Positions 1 through 8,824 of a stretch of 64,000 nt of DNA are shown here, piece after piece. The translations under genes and the position numbers were made by a program. Each line of letters begins with the position of its first letter. Positions within the stretch are counted from its first letter, which is position 1. The stretch comes from Cryobacterium sp. Y57 (GTDB taxonomy: Bacteria > Actinomycetota > Actinomycetes > Actinomycetales > Microbacteriaceae): the NCBI RefSeq assembly GCF_002929505.1, contig NZ_PJJL01000071.1, positions 1-64,000 on the forward strand. The letters are read 5' to 3'. The notes below the pieces were generated by a model. It made no database searches. It was not told where the DNA came from and saw nothing but the letters and a program-made list of their open reading frames with translations.

Positions 1-774
1 GAGACTGATGTCGTAATACGGTGACTCCGGTATTTCACCGGAGTAACCGATGCGGATCATGGTCCCGCCGTACTGATTCTGAACCTCGGGAATTGTCCCA
101 TACGCTTCCGCACGGCCGCCTTTGAGTAGGATCACCCGGTCGCACAACCGCTCCACTTCTTCCATCTGATGCGTCACCATCAACACCGTGGCGCCCGCCC
201 GTTTCTGTTCCTCAATGATGTCCATCAGCAGGCGCCGGTTCACCGGGTCGAACCCCTTCGTCGGCTCATCCAAGATGAGCAGCTCCGGGTCGTTCATGAT
301 CGTGACACCGAGCTGGACCTTCTGCTGCTGACCGCCCGAGAGCTTGTCGATACGAGCCTTCGCCTTATCCCCCAAACCCACCCGCGCAAGATAGTTCAAA
401 GACCACGACACCGCAGCCTTCTTACTCAAGCCTTTGAGCTGACCCAAGTACGTCATCACAGTCAGGACGGATTCCTTCTTATACAGTCCCCGCTCCTCCG
501 GAAGATAGCCCAGACGGCTGCCCGCCTCCGGCGTGAACGGACGCCCCTCAATATGGAGGACCCCCGCGGTCGGCAGATAAATCCCCAGCAACGCCCGAAG
601 CGTGGTGGTCTTACCCGAACCGTTAGAACCGAGGAAACCAAACGTCTCCCCCCGTCTCACATCGAAAGAGAGATCCTCGACGACCGTGATGCCGGCAAAA
701 TCCATCCGAAAATGCTCAATATGAACAAGCGGCTCCCCACAAGAAATCACGGGCGCTGCCGGAACGATCTCCAT
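1..774 (-). CDS. ABC-2 type transporter ATP-binding protein (3' end outside window)
   Basis: This gene runs off the left edge, so 258 N-terminal residues are visible and the C-terminus is missing. It is the ATPase of a NatA/ABC-2 type exporter and would energise a membrane permease expected beyond the edge. Visible motifs are Walker A GSNGSGKTTT (residues 49-58), the LSGGQQQK signature (145-152), Walker B LLILDEPTKG (165-174) and the switch His in VTHQ (200-203). The tail after residue 220 resembles the DUF4162-type extension of this subfamily. The chosen start is ATG at 774, directly preceded by an in-frame GTG; no strong ribosome site is seen. The substrate cannot be told from the ATPase alone. 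Confidence 0.9.
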   Translation of the reverse strand, partial: MEIVPAAPVISCGEPLVHIEHFRMDFAGITVVEDLSFDVRRGETFGFLGSNGSGKTTTLRALLGIYLPTAGVLHIEGRPFTPEAGSRLGYLPEERGLYKKESVLTVMTYLGQLKGLSKKAAVSWSLNYLARVGLGDKAKARIDKLSGGQQQKVQLGVTIMNDPELLILDEPTKGFDPVNRRLLMDIIEEQKRAGATVLMVTHQMEEVERLCDRVILLKGGRAEAYGTIPEVQNQYGGTMIRIGYSGEIPESPYYDISL

Positions 775-813
775 CACAACGCCACCGCCAACGCGGGCGT
801 GTGCTCTTGTTGA

Positions 814-1368
814 CGGGGTTTTGCTTTCAGGCTCAGCCCTAGCAAACAGTGAACTCCACCCCGCCAAACAGCAGTGACGACAGCCCTGGACATACTCGTG
901 AAACGCAAATTTCCCCCATGTGCTTGTCCCCATCCTTGCCCATCAGGGCGACAACGCTCAAACCGAGTGCGCCGGCCGGACCATCAATCCAACGTTTCGC
1001 TGTCTACCTCCCCCGGCTTCGTCTTCGTCTTCGTCTTCGATACCGTTGCGTCGATCCGCTGGAAGTGCACGCAGCTACTCCTGCGCTGCTCGGCCGCGCC
1101 CTGCATAAACGTTCCCTGAAATGGCAGCAGGAATACACGGGCTGAATTCGAGAGCTGGCTGGTCAACGATGCGGATGTCCGCGCTGGTGGCTACCAGCAT
1201 CCGGCGTAGGCGTGACGCTGTGGTTGTAAGGTGCCGTGTCGCTCTCCCGGATTGCGGCGGGCGCGCTCGCGCCCGGGTGCTCTGGCCGGAGCCACATAGA
1301 CGTATAAAATTGGCTCAGGCCGTGAGCAGAAATTCCGGCCGGTCTAGCCCCGGAAGGACTCAACAGTT
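814..1368. other. Long spacer between ABC ATPase and PTS gene
   Basis: No convincing gene is visible in these 555 bases. They hold a short tandem repeat of cttcgt (1017-1040), a perfect 7-bp hairpin GGGCGCG/CGCGCCC (1259-1274) and an AT-rich tataaaat (1303-1310) that could be the -10 region of the PTS gene. A plus-strand stretch ending at 1145 could be a remnant C-terminus of a lost gene, but support is weak. A purine-rich ggaagga at 1352-1358 is the likely ribosome site for the next gene. Confidence 0.5.
1017..1040. repeat. Short tandem repeat, cttcgt units
   Basis: Three perfect cttcgt hexamers are followed by cttcga. They lie in a spacer with no supported gene, so this is probably a neutral microsatellite. 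Confidence 0.8.
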
Positions 1369-3375
1369 ATGCCCAAACCTTTCGCCGATGCGAAGTTGAC
1401 TTCACCGAGATTGTTGATCCTGGGAATCACGGCGTGTCCCACCGGCATCGCGCACACTTATATGGCCGCAGAGAAGCTCGAGAGCGCGGCAACAGAGCTC
1501 GGCTATGAGATAAAGATCGAGACGCACGGCTCCATTGGCGTTGAAGGAACCTTCAGCCAGGACGACATTGATCGTGCGGACGCCATCGTGATCGCGGCCG
1601 ACACCCAGATCGATCGCGCGCGCTTTGCGGGCAAGCGGATCGTCTCTGCCAAGGTTGCCGACGGCATACACCACCCTGCCGAACTCATTCGGGACGCCCT
1701 CGCCACCCCGCCGTCCGCAGCTGGCGACGACCGGGACACGACAGTCTCGAGTGCAAGCAAGACCGACTTCGGGGGTACGTTATACCGCGCTTTGATGAAC
1801 GGCGTGTCTTACATGATCCCGTTCGTCGTGGTCGGCGGGCTCCTAATCGCCATTTCGCTTTCCTTCGGCGGCGAGGCGACCCCGAATGGGCTCGTCATTC
1901 CCGAGGGCAGTTTTTGGCTGACGCTCAACCAGATCGGCGGGCTCGGTTTCACGCTAATGGTGCCGATTCTTTCCGGTTTCATCGCTTACGCCATCGCCGA
2001 CCGGCCCGGACTCGCACCAGGAATGATCTGTGGCTGGATCGCCACGACCGGGGCCTTCTACAATTCCGAATCAGGCGCCGGCTTCATTGGCGGCATCGTC
2101 ACCGGATTCCTGGTCGGCTTCGTCGCCCTCAGCATCAAGAAAATCCCCGTGCACCGCTTCATCAAACCGATCATGCCGATCCTCGTGATTCCTGTGCTCA
2201 CCACCGTGATCGTCGGCGGCGCCTTCGTACTCGCCCTCGGCCAGCCCATCAGCTGGGTCTTCTCCACCATGACCACATTCCTCACCGGCCTCCAAGGAGG
2301 CAGCGTGGTCGTGCTCGGCCTGATCCTCGGCGCCATGATCGCCTTCGACATGGGCGGTCCCATCAACAAAACCGCGTTCCTCTTTGGTGGAGCATTGATC
2401 GCCGCGGGGAACTCAGCCCCGATGGGCATGGTCGCCGCCGCGATCGCCGTTCCCCCGCTCGGGATGGGCTTGGCCACGCTGATCCGCGGTCGCTACTTTT
2501 CTAAACCCGAGCGTGAAGCCGGCATCGCCGCACTGTTCCTAGGGTTCTTCGGCATCACCGAGGGCGCGATTCCGCTCGCTGCAGCCAAACCGCTGCAGGT
2601 CATCCCGGCGAACATGATCGGTGGCGCCGTGGCCGGAGGCATTGCCGCCCTGTTCGGGGTCACCACCTCCGTACCGCACGGTGGCCCAATCGTCGCCGTC
2701 TTTGGCGCCGTCTCCGGGGTGCCGATGTATTTCACTGCCCTGCTCGCTGGTGCCATCGTCACCGCCCTCGTATCGGTACTGCTGCTCGGCATATCCCTGC
2801 GCGCGACGGCCCGCCATACACCAGCAGACGTCGATGCTCCCGGTCCAGTAGTGCGCGAATCCGTCTCGGCACCTATTCCCCCAGCGAAGAAGACCGTACT
2901 CGACTACATCGACGAACGCACGATCGTGCTCGACGCCGCCGAGACCGACCGGGACGCGATGATCCGCGCCCTGACCGGCCTGATGCACACGACCGGCCGC
3001 GTCACCGATGAGGCCCTAGTAATCCAAGCCGCTCTCACCCGCGAAACGCATGGCACAACGGGCATCGGCGACGGCATCGCGATCCCACATGCCAAGTCGA
3101 ACGGAGTGACCGCCCCAGTGCTTGCCTTCGCCCGCAGCAAAGACGGCATCGACTGGAACTCAGCCGATGGCTCCACAGCCACGTTGATCTTCATGATCGC
3201 CGTTCCGGAGGCAGCAGCCGGAACCGAGCACCTCAAAGTACTCGCCCAACTATCCCGCGCCCTAATGAAGCCCGCCTTCCGAGCCGCGATCACGTCCGCA
3301 ACTACCCCAGCAGACGTGCTCGAAGCCCTCGCCGTTCAAGTCGGCACAAAGAAGACCGAACCCGCCACGCATTAA
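1369..3375 (+). CDS. fruA: PTS fructose-type transporter, fused EIIB-EIIC-EIIA
   Basis: This 668-residue membrane permease takes up and phosphorylates a sugar, by homology fructose or a related hexose. EIIB is N-terminal (about 14-110) with the phospho-cysteine in ITACPTGIAH (Cys23). EIIC spans about 137-475 as a polytopic membrane domain with the family motif GGPINKTAF. EIIA is C-terminal (about 523-660), with the phospho-histidine in IPHAKSNG at His574. The B-C-A order differs from the A-B-C order common in fused FruA proteins. The ATG at 1369 has a ggaagga ribosome site. No fruK, ptsH or ptsI is adjacent, so general PTS components must be supplied elsewhere. Sugar identity is inferred from the family only. 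Confidence 0.92.
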   Translation: MPKPFADAKLTSPRLLILGITACPTGIAHTYMAAEKLESAATELGYEIKIETHGSIGVEGTFSQDDIDRADAIVIAADTQIDRARFAGKRIVSAKVADGIHHPAELIRDALATPPSAAGDDRDTTVSSASKTDFGGTLYRALMNGVSYMIPFVVVGGLLIAISLSFGGEATPNGLVIPEGSFWLTLNQIGGLGFTLMVPILSGFIAYAIADRPGLAPGMICGWIATTGAFYNSESGAGFIGGIVTGFLVGFVALSIKKIPVHRFIKPIMPILVIPVLTTVIVGGAFVLALGQPISWVFSTMTTFLTGLQGGSVVVLGLILGAMIAFDMGGPINKTAFLFGGALIAAGNSAPMGMVAAAIAVPPLGMGLATLIRGRYFSKPEREAGIAALFLGFFGITEGAIPLAAAKPLQVIPANMIGGAVAGGIAALFGVTTSVPHGGPIVAVFGAVSGVPMYFTALLAGAIVTALVSVLLLGISLRATARHTPADVDAPGPVVRESVSAPIPPAKKTVLDYIDERTIVLDAAETDRDAMIRALTGLMHTTGRVTDEALVIQAALTRETHGTTGIGDGIAIPHAKSNGVTAPVLAFARSKDGIDWNSADGSTATLIFMIAVPEAAAGTEHLKVLAQLSRALMKPAFRAAITSATTPADVLEALAVQVGTKKTEPATH

Positions 3376-3930
3376 TGGTTCGGACACAGCGCCCACGACG
3401 CCAACGCACGCCAAACACGGCCGCACTCACCACCTACAGAAACTGACTCATAAAGGTTGACATCTTCCGTCGACCCGAACAACCGCTCGGGTACACAATC
3501 GCAGAAACCAACTATTAAACCAGTGTGTCTTGGAATGCACGACCATCGTTGCTGCCATGACCTCGAGCGTACCGCTCGTGCTCTCCACCGGCCCAAAACC
3601 GGACGACCACCACGTCACGTTTCTCGTCGCGCAAGTAGCACCAAGATCATCGACCGTTGAGATCAGCGAATCTACACCCGTCCTCGCAGGTCGCTCGGCG
3701 AAGGAAATAGTCCCTGTTACTTTCACCGCTTAAAATTGCCCTCCTCAGATTTCAAGTAGCCAACGCATCAACGGTCGGGGGATCGACCATGAAATCCAAT
3801 TAGGGGATTCTCTTGCGAAAAAGCCTATTCGCCGCGTGCAGTATTGCAGCGCCTCTACCTTGTTGTCTTCGGCGGCGCTGAAGAAAAACGATCAGTAGCA
3901 ACCTTTGTCAAAGATTTAGAAACCCTAGCA
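3376..3930. other. Spacer with possible small ORF and gene remnant
   Basis: No gene can be supported firmly here. A plus-strand ORF with ATG at 3557 and stop at 3733 would encode 58 residues of ordinary composition, but has no recognised domain and no clear ribosome site. At about 3811-3897 one frame begins with a secretion-signal-like MRKSLFAACSIAA and stops, while the next frame continues with LSSAALKKN; this resembles a decayed secreted protein. The GC content dips here relative to the neighbours. Confidence 0.35.
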
Positions 3931-4188
3931 ATGCGCTCCCTTTTTGCGCCAACGTTCAGGGTAATTGGCAAGACTATGCCAGTGATTAGATTACAACACA
4001 AGATTCGCTGGATCGCTTATGTCCTGGTGGGAATGCTGGTGGTGCGAGCCTTCTTCGCATTCTTTAGTGGCAAAATCGGCGAAGGCGTGGGAATCATTAT
4101 CGCTGCAGCGGTGATATTCGGTTGCCAGCGGTTGCTCGAACGCGATGCACGTAATGTTCCGTCGGGCGGGCGCGACACTATTAGCTAA
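3931..4188 (+). CDS. Hypothetical small membrane protein
   Basis: I do not recognise this family. The ORF encodes about 85 residues from ATG 3931; ATG 3976 and an upstream start at 3844 are alternatives, and none has a strong ribosome site. Two hydrophobic stretches are visible (IAYVLVGMLVVRAFFAFF and GVGIIIAAAVIFG), separated by a short polar turn and followed by a charged tail, so a two-helix hairpin in the membrane is likely. It stands alone between spacers. It may be a genuine small gene or a remnant. Confidence 0.4.
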   Translation: MRSLFAPTFRVIGKTMPVIRLQHKIRWIAYVLVGMLVVRAFFAFFSGKIGEGVGIIIAAAVIFGCQRLLERDARNVPSGGRDTIS

Positions 4189-4415
4189 ACGTCCTCATCG
4201 TCACCAGTGCTGCAGCTCCGTCTGGGGCGCCCGTCAGTGGAACATGTGCACCGTCGCTGGCTTCCTTCAAGGCAGAAGATTGCGACGCTGCCGCTCCGCC
4301 CAATCTGTCACGGACTAATTCCGGCCCCAACGCGCGGGCACACATGCATCACCGCATATGCACTGCCGATCTTGCGGCCACCTTGCTCCAACGCTGAAAT
4401 CCAGACGCTCCACCG
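4189..4415. other. Spacer, nothing recognised
   Basis: A plus-strand reading frame covers most of this stretch, but its composition (Arg- and Pro-rich, no domain, no ribosome site) does not support a gene. No repeat or terminator was seen. Confidence 0.4.
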
Positions 4416-4703
4416 CTAGCCTCCAGGATTGAATCTGTCGGCTTTGACCTCACCGAGAACGGTGAAGCTCCGCACAGCTATGACCACGATTCCGACTATG
4501 ACCCACACCACCAAGACACTAAAGAAGACGATAAACGCTGGAAAGAAAATCCTAGAGATCCCGGCCAGAATTGAAAGGATTAACGAGCGGCTGGCGAATC
4601 GCTTCAACAGAGGAAGTAGGGCATGGTGAAAGTCTCGCCAAGGTCCTTTCCCTACCTGACTTTCATCGGCAGGGAAGCTGTCGAATGTCCTGCCAAATAC
4701 CAA
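4416..4703 (-). CDS. Hypothetical single-span membrane protein
   Basis: This is an unrecognised protein of up to 95 residues. A strongly hydrophobic stretch of roughly 35 residues in the middle (FPAFIVFFSVLVVWVIVGIV and flanks) predicts one long or two short membrane helices, with a basic segment LLKRFASRS before it. The start is uncertain: TTG at 4703 gives the longest form, and the frame is open for about 20 codons further upstream. It is convergent with the preceding plus-strand small gene and in line with the next minus-strand gene, about 45 bases away. Confidence 0.4.
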   Translation of the reverse strand: MVFGRTFDSFPADESQVGKGPWRDFHHALLPLLKRFASRSLILSILAGISRIFFPAFIVFFSVLVVWVIVGIVVIAVRSFTVLGEVKADRFNPGG

Positions 4704-4748
4704 CGTGAGGATCTCGCAAGAAAGCGGTGGGATCGAGGATTTTCGCTG

Positions 4749-5141
4749 TCATGACGGTTTCATGCGCGGAAGACGGTCAGCAGAACAGACTGTGCACCCA
4801 TCGAATTCAGCTTCAAACTCACCAGCTTCGAACGTCGTGGAACTGATGTTGGTGCCTGTGGCTGTGGCTGTGGCTGTGGCTGTGGCTGTGGCTGTGAGCA
4901 TTGCGGTCGATTCCCTGCTGGTCAGCGTCTCCACCTCACCCCGTCTCACTTTGCAATACGTCGTGCCATCACACCCGTCGTCGACGCTGTCGCCTAGCCA
5001 CAGACCGTGAATAACCCGCCCTGTGCAATCCACCGGATCCTCGAGGACGGCGGGTAGCTGACCGTACCGATTCACGCTGACGAGAACGTTCACCGGCGAT
5101 TTCCCAAGTCGGCGTCGTAATGTCACGATCACTTTATTCAT
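4749..5141 (-). CDS. Hypothetical protein with Thr-Ala repeat
   Basis: This 130-residue protein of unknown function starts at ATG 5141 behind a good AAGGAG ribosome site five bases away, which is the main reason to accept it. The N-terminal part is basic, the middle has several Cys and acidic residues, and a TATATATATATA run (about residues 80-95) is encoded by a perfect hexanucleotide tandem repeat. The C-terminal tail carries a CTVC pair. No signal peptide is evident. It is divergent from the nuclease gene that follows, so the two may share a promoter region. A link with the nuclease (inhibitor or regulator) is only a positional guess. Confidence 0.55.
   Translation of the reverse strand: MNKVIVTLRRRLGKSPVNVLVSVNRYGQLPAVLEDPVDCTGRVIHGLWLGDSVDDGCDGTTYCKVRRGEVETLTSRESTAMLTATATATATATATGTNISSTTFEAGEFEAEFDGCTVCSADRLPRMKPS
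4861..4896. repeat. Hexanucleotide tandem repeat (gctgtg)6
   Basis: Six perfect gctgtg units are preceded by one imperfect unit cctgtg at 4855-4860. The repeat lies in frame inside the minus-strand gene, where it encodes alternating Ala and Thr. Units of six bases keep the frame when copy number changes. Confidence 0.95.
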
Positions 5142-5328
5142 ACAGCTCCTTGAGCCGCCCATGTCTTTTATCAACGCTAGGCAGTCCCTAAGGAACGGTC
5201 ATATCCCCCGTTCGGCCACTCGTTTTCCTAACCAATACACAACATCAGCGAACGGGAATCTTCCTCATCAACGCCGGCATATAAATCCGAAAGCTCTAAC
5301 TGCCGGTTCTGGCTGGTTGACTATCACC

Positions 5329-6195
5329 ATGAAGGCCGCACTACTTTATCCCGCTGGATACAACGCCAATTTCCTTGAAGTTCCTCTGCCGCTCCCGGCC
5401 CCTCCCACGGGGACCTTGATTCGTGAACTGCTCTACACACATTTCACCGTGCTCCTAGGCCCCACGCGGCGCCTGGCGATCGCGACCGGCGTCAACATCG
5501 ACGGGGATCACCTCGTTACCGTTGACCGCGGCGAAGACTGGCACCTCGACTCGCGTATCCCGATCTACGAACAGGCCGGGGAGGCTCTCTATGCCAGAAA
5601 CGATCTCGACCGCGGACATCTCGTCCGGCGCCTGGACCCGGTCTGGGGCGATACAACGACAGCCCGGCGAGCGAATTACGATACCTTCGCCTACACCAAC
5701 GCCGCACCCCAAGCCGCGGCATTCAACCAGTCGAAACAACTCTGGCTCGGCCTCGAGGACCACGTCCTTACCTACGCACGCACCAACGGTAACCGCATCA
5801 GCGTCTTCACCGCCCCCGTACTCTCAGCCGAAGATCCGATATATCGCGGGGTGAAGATCCCGCAAGCATTCTGGAAGATCACAGCATGGACCACGACCCT
5901 GCACGGCTCCATCGTTCTGCATGCTGCCGGGTTCGTCCTCGACCAAAGCCCGCAATTAGAGGACATCGACCTTGACACGGTCCGCGCTTCAGCCCGCATG
6001 TACGGCACTCCCCCGCCGCTGGGACCATACCGCACCTACCAAGTACCCATCAGGGACATCCTCGACCTCACCGGGCTCAACCTGACCGCCCTATCCGAAG
6101 CAGACGTCTACGCCCCGGCCCCAACGATCCAGGAAGACACCGATCATCGCACGCGCTGGGTTGAACTGAACGACACCGCAGGCATCCACCTCTAA
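5329..6195 (+). CDS. DNA/RNA non-specific endonuclease
   Basis: This 288-residue protein belongs to the beta-beta-alpha-metal nuclease family of Serratia nuclease, which cuts DNA and RNA with a divalent metal. The catalytic motif is DRGHLVRR (about residues 104-111) with the general-base His, and further family features follow, such as the Asn-rich segment AAFNQSKQLWLGLEDH. The N-terminus (GYNANFLEVPLPLP) matches the way many actinobacterial members begin, so ATG 5329 is preferred over an in-frame ATG at 5161. No secretion signal is visible, which points to a cytoplasmic enzyme or one exported by another route. It is divergent from the repeat-bearing gene at 4749-5141. Its role (DNA scavenging, toxin or phage defence) is open. 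Confidence 0.9.
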   Translation: MKAALLYPAGYNANFLEVPLPLPAPPTGTLIRELLYTHFTVLLGPTRRLAIATGVNIDGDHLVTVDRGEDWHLDSRIPIYEQAGEALYARNDLDRGHLVRRLDPVWGDTTTARRANYDTFAYTNAAPQAAAFNQSKQLWLGLEDHVLTYARTNGNRISVFTAPVLSAEDPIYRGVKIPQAFWKITAWTTTLHGSIVLHAAGFVLDQSPQLEDIDLDTVRASARMYGTPPPLGPYRTYQVPIRDILDLTGLNLTALSEADVYAPAPTIQEDTDHRTRWVELNDTAGIHL

Positions 6196-6220
6196 CCACA
6201 CCGGATCCTCTACAGCCAGC

Positions 6221-6421
6221 TCAGTCCCCAGCGCGAAGGTAGACATAGACGGTTTCACGGCTGACCCCAAACTCTCGAGCAAGCACAGACTTCGGAACGC
6301 CCGCAGCAGCCTCCTCACGCAGCTCGGCTGCGCGGGTCGCGTCCAGTGACGGAGTACGACCACGGTACAAGCCACGATTCTTCGCCAGGGCAATGCCCTC
6401 CCGTTGACGCTCACGAATCAA
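6221..6421 (-). pseudogene. Serine recombinase, C-terminal fragment
   Basis: The 66 codons match the end of a Hin/resolvase-type serine recombinase: the long helix segment IRERQREGIALAKNRGLYRG followed by the helix-turn-helix KSVLAREFGVSRETVYVYLR. The catalytic N-terminal domain is missing, and upstream the frame closes with a stop within about 15 codons that do not resemble a recombinase. This is a remnant of a lost mobile element. Confidence 0.85.
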
Positions 6422-6570
6422 AGACCGCCAAAAGTCACACAGAATGCCAAATCAGAATCAGGAGTCACGGCAGATTTCGGCCCGGCAACGACAGGATCAA
6501 CCCAGTTTTTCACTCCCCCCATAGTGGGCATTGCCCGGGTAATGGCCGCGTGGAACCTTAGTCTGAGTCA

Positions 6571-7875
6571 GTGGGGACAAATCAGGCACGCCGCGACACG
6601 GGTCGGGCCCTGCTGGAGTTTCAAGGCGTCATGTTCGGCGCCCTGGTGGTCGTCGGCTCGGCGGTACTGCTCAGCCAACCGGCTGCCCTTGACCCGCTTC
6701 TCTACGCCGCTGGCGCCGGCATCATCACCGTGATCACTGTGATCACCCTGATCTGGCACAACCGGCCAGGCCTGCAACGCTTTGCGGTGCTGCTTCCGCT
6801 TCTCGACCTGCTCGGTATTCGGTTCACCGCGCACGCGGAAGGTGCAACGCTCTCGGGCGGCGCCCTGCTGCTGATTCTGCCCATGATCTGGATCGCATAC
6901 TCGTTTGGCATGCGAGGCGTACTGGCTAGCGTCGCCCTTCTCGTCGCCCTTCTCCTGGTCACAAGCCCGGTCGGACTCTTGCAGGCCTACGGCGGAGACA
7001 TGGAACCGGGCAATTTCACCCGCATCGTGGCTTACCCGCTGACGCTGCTGATTTTGGCGGGGGCTGCAGGCGTGTCGGGCGCGCGCATCCGTCGAAAAAA
7101 GGTGCAACTCGCAGCACAGACCGCCCTCACCGAGCAAGCGGTGCGCGCCCGCGACGACCTGATCGAAGCGGTCACGCACGAGCTGCGCACACCACTCACG
7201 TCGATTCTGGGCAATGCCGAGCTGGTGCTGCACACAAATGATGCCCAGACGGTTGGGCGGCGCGTCGGGATAATCGTGCGCAACGCCGAGCAGATGGACA
7301 CGATACTCGCGGACCTGCTCCTCGGGCGGAGCACCGGCACTGCCCTACTGGGGCTGCACATCACGGCCACCGACGTGGGCGGGCTCATCGAGACGTGCGT
7401 CGCGGCACGTCGCACAGCAGCCGATGCGCGCAGCGTGTCGATCGACGTGATCGCCTCCGACACACTCTGGGCCGACGTCGACCCCAATCGCATTCGGCAA
7501 GTGTTCGATAACCTGCTGACCAATGCCATCAAATACAACCGGGTCGGTGGCACGGTGGTCGTGAGTGAAACCCGCACAGTCACCACGGCAACCTTCGCCG
7601 TAACTGACAGCGGATGCAGCATCGCTCCCACCGACTCTGCACGGGTATTCGAGCCGTACTATCGCACCGAATCGGCGCGGCTCTCATCGCAAGACGGCTC
7701 GGGGCTAGGCCTGGGCATCAGCCGTGACATTGCACGGCGCCACGGCGGCGACCTGCGCCTAGTCGAGTCATCGACGCGCGGCAGCAGGTTCGAATTGACC
7801 CTACCGCTCGCACTTTCTGATCACGAGGACGTGGTGGCGCAGCCTGGTCACGAAAGTGAGCAAATTGTTGCGTGA
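6571..7875 (+). CDS. Sensor histidine kinase, HisKA type (orphan)
   Basis: This 434-residue membrane kinase has about six hydrophobic segments in residues 18-175, no obvious extracellular domain, a HisKA dimerisation helix with the phospho-acceptor His203 in THELRTPLTS, and a HATPase domain with N-box DNLLTNAIKYN and G-box GSGLGLGI. The D-box reads DSGCSI, so the second Gly of the usual DxGxG is missing. The GTG start at 6571 lies five codons after an in-frame stop. The gene that should encode its response regulator begins 83 bases downstream but is truncated, so this kinase has no visible intact partner. Confidence 0.88.
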   Translation: MGTNQARRDTGRALLEFQGVMFGALVVVGSAVLLSQPAALDPLLYAAGAGIITVITVITLIWHNRPGLQRFAVLLPLLDLLGIRFTAHAEGATLSGGALLLILPMIWIAYSFGMRGVLASVALLVALLLVTSPVGLLQAYGGDMEPGNFTRIVAYPLTLLILAGAAGVSGARIRRKKVQLAAQTALTEQAVRARDDLIEAVTHELRTPLTSILGNAELVLHTNDAQTVGRRVGIIVRNAEQMDTILADLLLGRSTGTALLGLHITATDVGGLIETCVAARRTAADARSVSIDVIASDTLWADVDPNRIRQVFDNLLTNAIKYNRVGGTVVVSETRTVTTATFAVTDSGCSIAPTDSARVFEPYYRTESARLSSQDGSGLGLGISRDIARRHGGDLRLVESSTRGSRFELTLPLALSDHEDVVAQPGHESEQIVA

Positions 7876-7958
7876 GCACCCGTGAAACAACATTGTTCTT
7901 GCTTTCACGTACTGGGACGGCTTGGCAGAGTTAGCGGACAAAGCAAACCGGGGGTAGC

Positions 7959-8103
7959 GTGAACGCTGATCCCATCGCGGTCGTTATCGAAGACGACGCT
8001 GATGTCGGCGAAGTGATCGAGGCGATCCTCATCCAGGCCGGCTTCAACGTGAAGCTCGCCAGCACAGGCCCTGAAGGCATCGAGTTCGCCCGAGTTCATG
8101 CCC
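7959..8103 (+). pseudogene. Response regulator, truncated after about 48 residues
   Basis: The GTG start has a GGGGG ribosome site. The product begins as a receiver domain (AVVIEDDADVGEVIEAILIQ with the acidic pair), then loses similarity after about residue 48, before the phospho-accepting Asp. Downstream the same frame stays open to 9116 only because it runs antisense through the serine recombinase gene. The break therefore coincides with foreign DNA, and the regulator paired with the upstream kinase is probably inactive. Confidence 0.8.
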
Positions 8104-8195
8104 CGCGTCCCGGGCGAGAGACGCAAGAGGTCCCGGATCCTCGACGTGAAGTCAAAGAACCCGCCACCGCTCGTTGCCGTCCACGGCGGACTACA

Positions 8196-8786
8196 TCACT
8201 GGCCCTCGCGGGCGGTGAGGGCATGTTGATGGCGATACAGGGTCGCGCGGCTCCATCCGACCAGGCGGGCGGCATCGGCGGCCGTACGTCCACGCGCCCG
8301 GGCGGCGTTGACGATCCCAAGCTTGTCGGCGATCACTGCCGGGTCCACGGCGGGCCGGCCGAAGCGGGTGCCAGCAGTGCGTGCCGCGGCGATACCCGCA
8401 TTGACGCGCTCGACGATGAGTTCGCGCTCATACTCCGCCAGCGTCGCGAGCATATTCAGCATCAGCCGACCGTTCGTCGTCGCGGGGTCGATCCCATCCG
8501 AGATCGAGCGGGCGAGCACACCACGCTCCCGCAGCAAGTTCACCGTGTTCAGGACATCGATGAGGGACCGGCCGAGCCGGTCCACCCGCCACACGACAAT
8601 AGTGTCGCCGGACTCGGCGTAACCGAGAAGCTTCTTCATCCCCGGACGCTCAATGGCCGTCTTGCTCCCCGAGGTGATATCCGCAAACACGTCTCGTTTC
8701 TGCACCCCCGCGGCAACCAAAGCATCCAGCTGCAACTGCGCATCCTGACTCGCCGTACTCACCCGCGTGTAACCCAGCATCCTCAT
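8196..8786 (-). CDS. Serine recombinase (resolvase/invertase family)
   Basis: This 196-residue site-specific recombinase has the catalytic serine in GYTRVSTASQDAQLQ near residue 11, the conserved VWRVDRLGRSL block, the helix RLMLNMLATLAEYERELIVE and a C-terminal helix-turn-helix (DAARLVGWSRATLYRH). The length fits Tn3-type resolvases and invertases. ATG 8786 was chosen because family members start just before GYTRVS. No transposase is adjacent. It is inserted where the response regulator is cut and could be what remains of a transposon. Repeated gagac motifs upstream may form its recombination site. Confidence 0.93.
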   Translation of the reverse strand: MRMLGYTRVSTASQDAQLQLDALVAAGVQKRDVFADITSGSKTAIERPGMKKLLGYAESGDTIVVWRVDRLGRSLIDVLNTVNLLRERGVLARSISDGIDPATTNGRLMLNMLATLAEYERELIVERVNAGIAAARTAGTRFGRPAVDPAVIADKLGIVNAARARGRTAADAARLVGWSRATLYRHQHALTAREGQ

Positions 8787-8824
8787 AAACTCATTCTGCC
8801 TCACAAAGCCCCTTCGAGGATAGT

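Noticed and set aside
169-813. A 214-codon plus-strand frame at the left edge
   Set aside because: The minus strand here encodes an ABC ATPase with all motifs; the plus frame is its shadow.
4855-4896. Tandem repeat considered as a CRISPR array
   Set aside because: The units are six bases, contiguous and without spacers; no cas genes are in the window.
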